Assembly (NCBI GenBank): GCA_013396655.1
Contig: WBMV01007614.1
Span: 1-64,000 of the forward strand
From: Campylorhamphus procurvoides
Taxonomy: Eukaryota; Chordata; Aves; Passeriformes; Dendrocolaptidae
Reading direction: 5' to 3'
Length of the DNA: 64,000 nucleotides
A model generated the notes under the pieces. The model worked only from the letters and a program-made list of their open reading frames with translations. It did not search any database and was not told the origin of the DNA. The translations under genes and the position numbers were made by a program. Each line of letters starts with the position of its first letter. The stretch's first letter is position 1. Shown piece by piece: positions 13,690-27,085 of the stretch.

Positions 13690-14215
13690 ATAGTATAATT
13701 TACTGCATTGTGTGCACATGGCACCATGGTGACTGCAGGGGGAAGCTGCAGGGGCAGCCTCTATGGGGAAAGGTCAGAGGTTGCCCAGTGCTGGACATTG
13801 CCTGTTCTAGCCAGTTCCAGTGGAACCACCACAGGGCATGACTGAGCCCTGCAGCTGAGACGGAACACACACAGCAAAAACATGTTTAAAACACAGAAAA
13901 AAACATCAGCCAGTAAGAGGAGGAAGGAACAAAAAACAGAGTGAGAAATGGGAGAGGGAAAAGGGAAGGAGGTGCTCCATGACAGAGAAGGTTTTACTCT
14001 CTGCAGCCTGTGGAGAGTCCACCCCACAGTAGCTGGAAGTCTACTGAAAGAACTGTGGCCTGTGGGCAAAGCCCACACTGAAAGAAGCAGGAGAAAAGTG
14101 GGAGAAGGAAGGAGTGGCACAGACAAATACCTGTACACTGAGGACACACACCCTTTCCCCCATAGTGACCCTCAGAGAAGCAGACAGTGGAAGAGTCAGG
14201 ACTGAAAAGTGAAAT
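13690..14215 (+). mobile_element. ERV-associated avian interspersed repeat fragment
   Basis: GC-richer island with phrases typical of a widespread avian repeat that I associate with endogenous-retrovirus internal or LTR-flanked sequence: 'agccagttccagtggaacca', 'ctgagccctgcagctgagac', 'ctgcagcctgtggagagtcc', 'aactgtggcctgtgggcaaa' then 'gcccacactg'. The middle (about 13921-13975) is strongly purine-rich. No intact frame; the 128-aa minus frame and 85-aa plus frame are by-products. The family assignment is from memory of the repeat style, and boundaries are approximate. Confidence 0.5.
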
Positions 14216-16895
14216 TGAGCCTCAGAAGTGGGAGAAGAAACATGTTGTTTTAAAGTTTGTTTCTCACTACTCAAATATATTTTAACTGGCAACAAATTAA
14301 ATTACTTTTCCACAATTTGAGTCTGTTTTGCCCACAACAGTAGTTGGTGATTAAGCAAGCAGCTGGCTGGGTGTTCATCCCTAGCCAAGGCTACCTCATG
14401 ACAATGAGGTAGGCTGAGAACAGGAAAATAAATGATATAAGGATAAAGGCACTGTACTGTTCTCCCTCATACCTGATAATATCATGAGGAAATGGTTTAC
14501 TTGTGTAAAAAATTATTTGAAACTGTGACAGACGTAGTATTAAAATTCTTAGTAAAACACAAAATCTTAAAACTCCTAAAAAATAGGAAAAACTTTCCAA
14601 GATTTCACTTGACAGTTTACCATCATATCCTGCAAAAGGCAAAGTAGGTTTTTTGGGGTTTGTTTAAAAAATACATTGAGTTGCTCACGTGATGTATATT
14701 ATTACATGATACTACACTTAATGCAGAAAAAATGTTCCAGGCTGAAATCTGTGTTTCATTAGTAGAAAGAGTAGGAAAATCCAACAGCTGACTCAAGGCA
14801 AAAGTATTTACCCTGAAAAATTTCTGGTTTAATACACAAATCAAATATCCTATGATACGGTTAAATCAATATTGCTGAGAAGTCTGGTCATTTGCACTAT
14901 CTGTTTTTAACACTATAATTGTTCCGTTATGAATTGTTTTGGCCTTTTATTTTACTGTATCTCTTCTTTGGTTATTCAGATCCCTTCCTTTAAACTGGTA
15001 AAATATCTAAATCTTAAATGGACTTGACTTTGGTTATTCTTGAGAGTCAATCTGAGTGGGTTCCTACTGTAATTTTCCACAATTACAATCACTTATACAT
15101 CCTAAAAAGCTGCAATATCAAGATTTGTTTGCCTTTTGTTCCCATAAAATCAGTAGTTTTCTATCGATGATTATTCAATTTGTCATAATTCTACAAGTTC
15201 TCCTCTCCAAGAGGTGGCTTTTTATTAGGCAAAGCACAGGGCTTTTACAGTTTCTCACTTTACAGAATGCCTTTAAAAAATTTGTCATCTTTTTCTAAAC
15301 ATAATAGAAAGCTTATTCAACAAAAACCAGCTCACACCTTTTTTGAGAGGCACTCCCTCACTTTACTCTTCAACTATCTCCTTATCCAATTACGCACTGT
15401 TGACAAGAGCATTGCTGAAAGCTATGAAAGAAGCCATATCGAATCTTCCTTGGCAACCATGACATAAGCCACAAAAGGATTATCACTGGGCTCCCAACAG
15501 CTATGCAGAAAACCCATGCTGGTTTTGCACCAACATTTTATTAAAGAATTTTCATATTCTTATTATTATCAGACTGTACACATCCAGAAGACACAATGAT
15601 GTAAGCTAGGACATAAGCAAATTTCCATTGTATAAACTTTGCTCATAGCAGATTCAGAAAATGCAAAAAAGCAAAGTTGCCAAGAGCTTTCAGCACCTTG
15701 CATATGCTGCAGCTCTCACTGCTCCTGCCAGCTCTACAGCTGAACCAGTGATAACACTGGCTGGAAATTTTAGAGTAAACAGACAAGGCTCCAAAGGGAT
15801 AATATGAAATGAGCTTCTGGCAAAATAGTAAGATAAATAAAAAAAGAAAACCTAGTAAACTGAATATTCCATAAAGAACAGTAATAGTTTTGTAGTCATA
15901 TGTGTGAGGAAACTCCTGAATGCCTTAGGTAGGGCACCATGCTCCTAAGCAACTATGTGCCAGGCAGCTTCCACACACGTATTTTCAAAGCATTATAAAT
16001 AAAGAGTAAGTGCCAAAGTCATTATCCTCCCTTCCCTGAGCTAGAGTATCAGGCACATGCAGTTACTGTTTGTGCTAATCATCACTGCTGTAAGACAGAA
16101 CACCAAAGAAACAGACCCACTTAGTGTTGATAGAAATAATTTCAGTAATAATTTCTGCCGAACAGTAATTTAGCTAATAAAAAGTATGCAACAAGTGCGT
16201 AGCCTCTTATCACCTACCATCCATGCCTTGCAATAATCCTCCAGAACAATAGTGAGAAATAATACAGTTTTGTATCTTGAAATTCCTAAATGGAGTATTT
16301 CACTCATTTTAGTCCGGATGAACAAGTACCATCCATACAAACAGATTTTTGTACATTTGGACATGACAAACAGAAACAGATGGGAATTCACTCTCTAACT
16401 ACTATGTAGAAAAAAAGAACATATGTAGGTTTCTTAAAACACAGTAAAGAAAGTTTTTAATCAATGTTGGCATTTGCTGTGCACCAGTCTCGCTCTCAAG
16501 AATAAAGGTTAGAAAATGTACTATAACAAATTATTTTCATGAACCAATTTGTTTGGTCTTGCTAAAACAATGAAAGGCAAGCTGGATTCTCAGCAAGTGT
16601 TCAACAGTCTTAAAGGCCACAAAAATCTGAGTACGGAAGAAAGAACTTGAACACAGAGCCAATCACATTTTGTAAAGCACGCAGAGATGAGATGTACTGT
16701 TGGAAATAGGAACATAACAATGAGCAATACCCAAACAGAGGCTTTAGCAAGGATACTGGAGGTAACAAAAATAGTAGAAATAAACTGGAATGTTTATATT
16801 AGTGCATGAGATGTCAAAAAAAAAATCTTAATACACAGACAATAGACTAAAATCTTTTTTCTTTCTGAAAGGTGCCCTAAAACATAAAAATACTC

Positions 16896-16909
16896 ATATA
16901 TATATATAT
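16896..16909. repeat. (TA)n microsatellite
   Basis: Uninterrupted alternating AT run. Confidence 0.8.
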
Positions 16910-19900
16910 CTGTGACAAACAGGCCAAAAACATTTGTCAATGACAAACAAGTTAATTTTTCGTACATCTTTCATAAAACCAAAACAGAACCATTTTAGGC
17001 ACAAGTATTCCATGGCATTTCACAAAAGAATCACAAAAGTCATGCAATAACAATCTTTAGATAGAATGGAAATTTTTGTGTTGAATAGAGCCACCATAAA
17101 CTACGTTTGCAGCAAGTGGAAAACTTTTCAACACATTCAGTGGAGTTTAGCACACAATTCACGTCTTACTCGAACTCCTGCTAAAAAACTACAAACTGCA
17201 AAGGCCTATTTCTCTCTGCTGACATACGAATCTACGGTGATGAGCTCAGCTATACACACCAATGATGGCTAAAGTCAGTCCAATTATATTACAGTATTAA
17301 CCAGTAAAAACAGTAAGTCCTAAAACAAACAAATAAATAGAGGGAGAACATAAAACAAATTAGAAATTTAACTTGAAAGAGAGATATAAGGAAAGGAAAA
17401 GAATGAGAAATCTGAAGATTTCTCACAAGCAGAATCCTCCAATATGCTTTTACCATATCAGGACCCACACTGAACAAAACTAGAAAAGTAAAGCAGAGAG
17501 GAAGGAAATATGGTAATCTTGCCTTGTACCAACATTAAAAGAAGATATTAGTGTGACCAATCATAAAAGTATTGACCAGATCTATGTATGCTGGATTTTC
17601 TCACTATTGGGAATTAACTTCTTGTTAACAAGTGCATGTGTTGATTGACATCATCAAAACCAACTCTGTACACTTAAAATTCTACTTCTGTTGGCAAACT
17701 AGAGAAGGAAAGGAGAACTTGCAGAAACAGCATTTTTGCAAAAATCTGCACCTGTTCTCTCTTCAGCTCCATGCAGCAATACTCTCTACTTTTTTAAACA
17801 TGTAAGACATAAAACTGATTATTTTTTAATGCTTTATTAAATATACAAATTGATTTACATCAGCAAATTTTATCAATTTTTTTTCATCTAAAAATTGATA
17901 TAATTGGGAGGGGGGAATAATTTAAACACACTTTTCAAAACTAAGAAAAACAAAGAATGCTTGGGAACAGTTTCTATGATAGTACAAGTTTATGTAGAGA
18001 AATGTTCAGAGAAAGGAAATTTAAAACAGGTTAGAGAACTTACCTTTTCTGCAGGTTTTGATGTTGCATCACTCCAAATTCTTAAAAAGCTTCACTATCT
18101 GTCACCTATTCATTACATTCTCTATAGTTAAATCAATCTTCAGGATTGATCCAAGAAGTCTAGCAGCTTAAGAACACCTCTAATGCTGAAACATCAGCTA
18201 ACCCTAGCGTTACTCAAGCCTATGGAATCTGGCACAAATTTAGAGACAGTAATGTTCGCTCACTAGAGGCAAAAAAATCAGAACTTCCAGCCTACCTATG
18301 AATCACAAGAATTCAAAACTATTCATATTTAATAATTTTATTTTAAAATATCTGCCATTTTAACTACTGTTTTCAAATAACTGTGTGAGCAAGTCCACAA
18401 CATTAATGTAAACACCTTCCAAGATGGAGTTCAGCTTCAATAACTAGCTCGAATTACTTTCAAAGTACTTTAGTTTAGGAGCTTATAAAGCAGCTTGTCT
18501 AAGCTTAAAGACAACCATTTGATTTTCAGATCACACCACTGTAACATACAACAGTGACATATAAGACTGTTAGAGAAAGAACATTAAAATGCAATTAGAG
18601 CTTGATCCTGCTAAATTTTCAGCAACTCCAGAAGGTGCTGAATGCCTTGATACTTCTTGTGAATGTCTTGAGGCACTGGTATGTCTGAGCTCAGACCATG
18701 TTCATACAGAGACATGAATCGACCAAAACTTTATTTTCCAAGATCCATGTTCACAAATTCTTTGTGAACACTGTTTTCAAAGGACAACATCAAGACAGCA
18801 AAATCAGTATTTTATTCAATTAACTGATGCACAGAACAAACAAAAAAAACAAAACAAAAAACCCCAAAAAAATCACCATATCCTTCCCATTTCTATACAG
18901 AGCTACAAAAGAACCTCTACTTCACGCAGGCTGTGTAAATAGTATTATTTCTGTCATTAATTATTGTCTCATGGCAGTGAATTCCTCTTTAGATAATAAA
19001 TGTGAAATTGTATTTGCTTTGCTTTAATAACTTTCTTCAACAAATCTTTTAGTAATTAAAAGAGCATTGTTTAGGAATACTTGAAGATACTTTAAAGGTC
19101 ACAGCTATATTTTAGAATGGCAACATTAAAATAAGGCAAGACTATGATTGCCCATCAGCTACTTCAAAGGTTATCTGACAACGACAACAAAATCATAGTC
19201 AATAGAAAACAAACAACTTTATTATCCACAAACAACACTGGAACTAGACCTAGTCCTGAAAGCTCTACTAGTCTTTTAAACTGCACTACCACATTCAAAA
19301 ATGGTTAAAAATTGTTCCACAGTATGTAGAAACAGAATATAAGAAACTATCACACACTTTTAACTAGAAAAGCTCAAAAAAACCCAAAACCCTAGATAAG
19401 GTTTTATTTTGTAGTGCTGACCTTATCACTGCTATGATACTTTATAGTGCTGAACTACAAAAGATGTAAACACACTTAATCCTCACAGAAAAATAACAAA
19501 GTCTTTAAGATTAAAGTTAGTTTATACAAGTCTAATTTCTACTGAGGCAACATGCTTTATAGATATACATGAAAATTCCAAACACAGTCACATAATTGTA
19601 TCTCAGGTTAATATGATAACAAAATCCATAACCAAAAGACAAAAATCTGTAGTTAACAAAAAGCTTTAATATCAGATGGTCTGAATTTAAAAAATAAAAA
19701 AAAGAAAAAAATCAGAGAAGAAATTTTCTCCCTCCCTATATACATTATGTTAATATCTTGAAATAAAGAATTGAGCATAATGCCTACTTGAAAGGAACTG
19801 CCACAAAATGACCATTGTCAAAAGTTTTAACGTAAGTATTCTGTACCACATGTAACTCATTCCCCTTTTAGGAGAACAAACTAAATATGAACTCTGGAAC

Positions 19901-20044
19901 TGAGAAGAATTGCCCATGGCCCTGTGACATCCAGGAAAGACACTGAAGTTATCTGGAATGTTAGAAAGGGTTCCTACAAACTTCAAACTCAAAAAAAGTA
20001 GTATGGGGAGTGCTGATGGAGTAAGGGCAAGAAAAGTCAAGCAG

Positions 20045-20335
20045 CGACAGGTGCATAGTTACTCATCATCTTCACAGTGGCCATGGTGGGATGCCTTCCC
20101 AATGCAATTCCCTCCAATATAATGAGGCTCTCTTGCATGTTTGCAAACAGTTTAGATCCATGAAGTGCACATCATTGTCCTCTTGACATGACATATGTTT
20201 GAAGTCAAAGTTGCAAGTTTTAACTTCGTCTCTCAGCCTTTCACATGCTGTTGCATAAGAACAAGGAGACAGTTTTGAGGACTTCTGTATGGCAGGAAAG
20301 GAGATTTCGCCATCAGCTACAAATTGTCGTCATGT
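20045..20335 (-). pseudogene. possible degraded coding remnant, Cys-rich (unidentified)
   Basis: On the minus strand one frame reads through about 60 codons with seven cysteines (for example SPCSYATACERLRDEVKTC, then MDLNCLQTC). It then appears to continue in the next frame as a Cys/His-rich stretch (GGNCIGKASHHGHCEDDE) ending at a stop near 20055. I do not recognise the family. A frame of this length can occur by chance and the frame switch is my inference, so this is only a candidate for an old processed or exonic remnant. Confidence 0.2.
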
Positions 20336-23300
20336 CTCTGTAAAGCAGGACAGCTGATAACTCAAAAAAGTACAAGTAATCCTGCAGAAATCTCAATGCC
20401 TTTCTGGCCAAACCTGTTCTGGAAAATATCTGTATTTAAATAGCCTAAACTCATGAGAGGGAAGAGAAAAATATCTGGAGACTTACAAGCAAAAACATAC
20501 AACATGGAGTTTCAAGGTCCACTATGAAAACATTGAAGCTAATTTCTAATACTCTCTTTTCTGTGATTCTACTTTTCAAAAGAGAAACATTTTAGTGTAC
20601 ATTTGTTCAGGAAGTGCTGAGTTGTAGAAAGTTCAAAGTGTAAGAAGGTCACCCTGTTGTGAGTGGGAATCAAGCTTGCAAAATAATGGAGCCATAATTC
20701 AAATAGATTGAAAATTACAGAGTGTTTCAAGTGCTTTTTTTAAAGGTAAATAAAAAGTGAAAAAAGCTTTTCCTTTTCTCAGCTATAGGAAATGTAATTG
20801 CAAACTTTTAAAAACTCAGTATTTAGAAACAGATATTTAAAGGCTGCCTGAACTAAGCATCTGACCTAGAAGTGATTTTCAGAAGCAAACCCCAGCTGAG
20901 CTACTGTATTTACAATCACGATTACGACTGTCCAATTTTCTAAAGGCAAACATAGTCATAGAGTATAAATTTGTCTCCAGTGGGTGTAAGTCCCAACACA
21001 GACTGAAAAAATCCCCTCTTATCCAGGCAGTTCTCATATCTCATAATGAGCTCTATCATGCAGTGGAGTAATTAAGAGTTGATTTTATGTATGAGATCAG
21101 CACAGGGGTTTAGTCATGACACAGGTATAAGGCATCCATAATGAAACACTGCAAGTGAAAGCTAGGGGGAAAAAAGATTATTTATGGCCTTTATCTCAAA
21201 CTACAGCAGGCTTTGTTTGCTAATACCGTTAACTTACTGGGTCAGTTTTAAATCTTGGAATCTATTTACCCTGTATGAAAAGACTTCTCTTTATGCACAG
21301 ACACTGTATTTACTGTGACTATGACACACCACTTTATTGACATATATTGACTATATTTTCACACTATAGAATGAATCTTTTTGAATCAGACATATAACTT
21401 AATAGATACATAAGTACAAAACTCCAGCAACGAAACACAAGTCAGAAAAAGTGTCAGAAAATAAAGACTTTTTATATCATACATTTAAAATTACCCAGTA
21501 TACAAAAACTGTTAAACTCCAGTGTTTTGCTTATTCCAAGGGAAAGCTTATATGGCAAAAGAATTTTTATGTATTGTTGATTCCTAGAACAGAGGCATCA
21601 CTAATAAAGCAATTTCCAACAAAACCTACAGCATGTATCAGAATATAAGAAGCTGTAGTTTAATCACAAGCAGGAAAATCACAAAAGTGCTTTTAAACTG
21701 TTTCTGTGAAAAGCTAATGCTACAACACTAGCATGCAAGTCATACCATATTTCCCTGAGACCCACTACTGAAAAACAACATTGTTACTTTTTATTTCACA
21801 GAGTCTATCCACTGTTACTCTCACATACTTCAAAATCTGTTCTGCAGAACTGCCAAAAAGGTACCATTTCCCTATCTGCTCAGACAGGGAAAGGTTCCAG
21901 CTTTTTTTTAAGGGTTTTTTAAAGGTAAGACAAAAATCTTGTTAGACAAGAGCTAAGAACCATCATCTCTTGTACTGAGCATCAGATTTACTAACCAAAG
22001 ATGCTGCAAGAGTAGTTTTTTACTCATCTTTATTGTGATCCTCAAAATCACATCTGGCATACAATTAATACCATGACTACGATGTATATACTCATAATCA
22101 TTTATAGCAGGAGGAAAACAATGCTCAGGAATGCTGTTTTTTAAGAAGTAAACTGATAAGCAAAAGGAAAATTTCAAAAGTTCTGTGAACATTTCACTAG
22201 AAAATGTTATAAACTTATTTTTAAAGCATAGTAGTTTTACAGTACCAAACAGCCTGTACAGTGAAATCACATGACATTAGGAACGCCTGCTTTCCATACC
22301 CTCCTGAAAAGCACCTCACATCATACAGTTGTATGTATGCTTATGTGCCTTGGTTTAAAATAAATCACACATGACTCCAAAACTAAAATATAAAACTAAA
22401 TTTACTGCTCATTTATCTATCTGGCCACTTAGCACACTTATTAATTATTTTTACTGACATTTAAATATGTGATAACTTTACCTCAGGACAAAGGACTTAC
22501 ACATTCATACTTTAAATGATGGGATTTTAATTCATGAAGCTTGGCTAGCTGATCACCATCTTTTCATTTTCTGTCACAATGCTCTGTCTTCATGTAAGAC
22601 AACTGTGTGATAGCTTCTACAGAAAATGTCAGATAAATCCACAAGATGTTTTTAATAAAGTCAGGAATTTCACAAAACCCTGCAGTGTATTTTAATAAAT
22701 ATTTCATATTTGCATCTTAATTTTTGAAGTGGTTATGTAATTCATATCCTTATTTTTGACCAGCAAATACTTTTAAGCCTTTTTGAGTTAAGCCATTATT
22801 TCTTTTAATGACTACTTTAGTCAAAACGTGAATCCATCAATACAATTTTAAATTGATCAGTAGCGCTGCTTAGAGAAAATGGGGTTTGCTATATACAAAG
22901 GTATTATATTGCCTAAATAAATGACCTTGCCATACAATTTGAAGGTAGTTTTTAATTTATGTGGAAAATCAAGTTTTTATGTGTCTCCAATATTGGAATC
23001 TATTATCTGATTTTAAATTTAAGTAAATAATAAGCCTTTTTTAAAATCAGAGTTGTAATTAGGATTTTTATAGAGCAAATACTCAAAATTTCCCTGCCTC
23101 TGATGCTACCTTAAAGATAGCCTGTGTATCTACGTCTTCTCAGGTTTACAGTGACTAACATATGTGATGCATTTGATGTCACCATATGGACACTATAGGC
23201 ATGTCCTGAATTTCTAATATAATTCAAAAACTTAATAGAAGCTGGGACAGTGAAATTACTTTTAAAATATCACTGTGTGCAGATAAAAGCTTTTCCTCTC

Positions 23301-25189
23301 AGGTGTCTTAATTCTTAATAAGATCAATCAATGTCTATTATTCATATAGTAACTCAACAAACTAAAGGAAACCACTTACTCATATTTTTAGGTACACTAA
23401 AGGTGCCTTTAACTAACAGACACCCTTTCTCTAAAACATATTTGAAGTCTCCTTGACTCATGTTTTAGGATATGTTTGTCTTCCACTATAAACCATAAGT
23501 ATGTCTCATTTTCTAGGTCTCAATATATATTTATGTGATTTTCACTTCCTTATTTAACACTCAACCCTCTCTTCTGGACACAACATTGAGCTAAGTAGTG
23601 GCAGTAATACACTATTCTGCATGCAGCACACATGAGAGCAGGAGAATATAAAGGCACAAGAACAAATGACAGATGAGGTTTTAAAACAATGGTGTATGTG
23701 GAGCAAGTTGTAACAAATGGAGTAGCTGTAAATCCTAAGAAGAACCCCAATGAAGCACGAAATAGCCAGGTATTGGGTGGATTGCAGCCAGGCTGCACCA
23801 CAGCTAAGGAGGCAGCAAAGAAGCAGCAGTGGCACCATAGAACTTCACCTGGCCTGAGCACAGGGGCCACAGAAATCACAGAGAATCAACATGCAAGAAG
23901 AAAATTAAATCTGTGATGACAAAATTCAGTGTTCCCTCGTCTGCCATAGCTCAACAACTAATCCTACCCAGACTGCCTGGACACCTCAGGAGAGATGCAT
24001 ATGTTAAGGTCAAAAAAATGAGTGTAATAAAGTCAGTGAGTGAAATCTACAAAGACATGCATGCGAATAAAAACCATTCTGCTTGAAATTTCTAAAAATC
24101 ACTTTCGACTCCTACATAGTTTTGCACTAAGATTTTCTGTCATGAAAATTAATATGAAATACAATTATTTAGCATGTACTTTTGCTATCAGCACTGGAAT
24201 GATCATCTGAGCACTACATGTAGGCAGAACAAGCCATTTTTTGCATATCCAGTTAATTTCTGGGGTTTCAATTTTGCTGGGTTGTTATGAATAACATGTC
24301 AGCAAAGTCTAGTCTGACTCACCTCTCAGCTCAATTGATATTTTAACCTATGCTTTTCAAAGGGAATCACAACAAAAGTAAAGAAAAGAACCACTTTCTT
24401 TTTTTCTGAACTTGAAGCACCAACTAAACCTGTTTTGTAGAGAAAGCAAAAATCAGCTGAAAGACTCAAGTCTCAAATTTAGTCTTTCACTCCTGAAAGT
24501 ACTAGAGGGGATAAATTGCCACAGAAAGTATAATTAGTCACAGCAAGTTGTGGACTTGGAATACACAGAGATTGTTTGAAACCAACTCCTACAAGGTACA
24601 CAGCTCTCAACACTACTGTAGCTGGCTACAAAGGGAGCACACTACCTTAAGTCTTCCTGAAAAGGTCTCAGCACAGTTCCAATAGAAACGATCTTTAAAT
24701 GGCGTGGAGGGGAGAAGAGGGGTAAATAAAAAATTAAATAAAAATAAGTAAATAAATCCTTGTAGAAGTTTAGGGACCATCAGGATTGTGACAACTTTCA
24801 CAAAGGAAAAAAGAAAAGCTGATCACAGCCTAATATAACAAGAGTTCCATGAAACTCCTGCAAAAAGTTTAGGTAAAATGATATAGCTACATCATTCTGG
24901 TAGAATACCACTTCAGAGATTCTCTTTAGAATTTCCATTTCCTTTAAAAGACTGAGAAGGAAATAATCTACAAAGAATTAATTTCCACTACTTCTATTGA
25001 TTATTTTTCTTTAAATACCTTGCGCTTTTAATGTAACTATTTTCTACTGGGTTTTTTGGTTTGTTACCAATAAACATATATTCTATTTGTTGGCAATCCT
25101 ACATGTGTGGCATAGAGCTGTTCCTCCAGATTTACACTAAATGAAATGGCTGCATACTCTCAGACACTGCTAAAAACAACAGCACAGCC

Positions 25190-25540
25190 AAGGAGGACAA
25201 AGCTACCTTGGCAGAACACAGGGCTTCAGAGGATGGAAGGGTGCAGCAGGCAGAGAAGCGGGCAGCTGCACCACTGACCTACAAAATCCAGAAGGAGGGG
25301 TACCCAGCTGAAAAAGAGATCTGGACGGAGGAAGAGAGAGAAGGTGGAAAGGCCTGTGTGAGGGGAACAAACTGGGAGGGGAGTTAGAAGAAATGATCCC
25401 TGAAACCAGGAACTGGAAGTTAGAATGGAGAGAGGTGAGTGAGGAAAGAGGTGTGTGGGTGTGGCAGGATAGATGACAGTACACACATAGAGAGGCCTGT
25501 GACAGACAGACTGTAACCACTGGAACACTGTATTCACCAG
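25190..25540. repeat. purine-rich (GA-rich) block
   Basis: Plus strand is strongly biased to A and G, with units such as 'ggacggaggaagagagagaa'. The minus-strand Ser/Pro/Leu-rich frames of 103-105 aa over it reflect the CT bias and are not credited as genes. Confidence 0.55.
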
Positions 25541-26995
25541 AGCTCAGAAAAAAAACAACATATTTTTCACTAAATCCTCAGGACAGATGTAACATGGGAC
25601 AGAGCAAGAATTTTTGTAACCCTCGGTGTTGCACGTCTCTGAAGACACTTCAAGATGTAAAGAGAATGCAGTGAAGAATACTCTAAGGTAATGGTAAATC
25701 TCACTTTTTAAGGAAAGAGAACACAACCAGGAGAAATCAATTCTTTTCATTACCCAGTCATGGAGTTTCTGTGTGATGGCATGCTAACCACAAAATCCAA
25801 TTTTTCATCAGCAGTAGCAAGTAAAATATTACAAAAGGAAGCTGCAAAAGTGACAAGCTACTATGTCCTCAGTTTAAAGCAGCTGATTCAAACTGTTACA
25901 AGAAATAATAAACTTCAAAATTCAAATCATTGGCATCTCACTTTGCACATTTTAAGTCAAGAAATACTTCAGTCTTTATACATTTTTAGCTTAAAGTTCC
26001 ATAGCTGTAAAATGCAGATAATAATATGAACTAATTCAAATGAGTATTGTGATGTTAAATTAACTTTATGAAATTTACAGATGTAATGATGAAAGTATTA
26101 TTCAAACACCTAGAAGGATTTTCTTTTTTCATGCTTGTTTTTAACAGTGAACAGTATGACTATGCATTATATGCTTTCATAAAGCAATATGGAATAAGTG
26201 AACTTTGTAAATGGAGTATAGTCCTGTGGAAAAAAATAAAAGCATCTGTTCAAAAAACTAAAGGTTACATATTAACATAACAAGGGTGAACTGAAGTTGA
26301 ACTGACACCCTAGTTTTGACAGACTAATTTTTCAACACTTATTTTGTAACCTTTCCTGTTCTTTCACACTGAGTTTCTTGGTCAGTGTAAGAATGGACTA
26401 CTAAGATGTTAACTGTTCAATTTTAGTCTTCTCTAGACAACAAAAAGTATGCAACACCTTGATGTTATGCAGACATGTCAAAATGAACTGTCCGAAAAAT
26501 CTTAGGCTGACATTTTACAAGCATTTGTCTGTGAAACACTACGTAAAGGTACTTTTGATTTGTTTTTATCAGTATGATATGTTCTTCATGAAAATGTCTA
26601 CTTACCCAAATTAAAAATAAATAATTAATAAATAAAATGGACTAGAACGCAAATTAAGTTGCTGATCTTAGAGTAAAGCACCTCAAGGAAAGAGTAACAT
26701 CTTACAGCTGCTGAACTGTGTTCATTTGCCAGAAGTATTTTGAAATATCTTCAACACTTTTGAATAAGTGTGTGACTTTTAAAGAAATTTAACCATTCGT
26801 GCATACAACCTTTTTAAAAAGCATCTGTACCAAGCTGATTATAGATGTAGTCACAGCTGACTGGAAAGGACTTCCAAGTTGACACCATACAGTATTTCTT
26901 CCTATTGAAGGATTTCAAGGAAAATTAATTTTAGTGTGTTGTAAAAGCAACAGATTTTTTTTTGCATTTGTGACTGAAATCACTCAAACAGAAAT

Positions 26996-27085
26996 GTGTG
27001 GTTGTGGTGGTTTCACCTTGGCTGGAGGCCAGGAGCTTACCAAGGCCCCCCTAGCACTCTCCTTGTCAACCAGACAATTTGACAC
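26996..27085 (-). mobile_element. LTR end fragment, minus orientation
   Basis: The plus strand reads TGTGGTTGTGGTGGTTTCACCTTGGCTGG with 'ggccaggagcttaccaaggc' after it. This is the complement of the typical end of a common avian LTR family (the same type of end as '...ggctgggttaaagcaagaca' at 54565-54584). Only about 90 bp is recognisable before it merges into unique sequence. The 80-aa frame crossing it is not a gene. Confidence 0.45.

Larger units (their letters stand above)
14216..26995. other. unique AT-rich intronic-type sequence
   Basis: About 12.8 kb without a confidently recognised gene or repeat. Local features: TA microsatellite at 16896-16909, A-rich tract at 18837-18875, a Cys-rich possible coding remnant on the minus strand at about 20045-20335 (listed separately), a purine-rich block at 25190-25540, and AAAT-type runs at 24718-24760 and 26610-26636. 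The GC-richer patch at 23600-23900 did not match anything I know. Confidence 0.45.

Noticed and set aside
14391..14412. Short perfect hairpin containing TGAGGTAG, the let-7 seed sequence
   Set aside because: The stem is only 9 bp with a 4-base loop and the bases after the seed do not follow let-7, so there is no microRNA precursor here.
18876..18895. Minus-strand GKDMV-like codons, a candidate for the next KDM4C exon (RKDMV)
   Set aside because: The residues before and after do not match KDM4 and the frame runs into low-complexity poly-T; no splice sites.
25203..25537. Two overlapping minus-strand frames of 103-105 codons
   Set aside because: Ser/Pro/Leu-rich reading of a purine-rich block; two frames open at once is the sign of composition bias, not coding.
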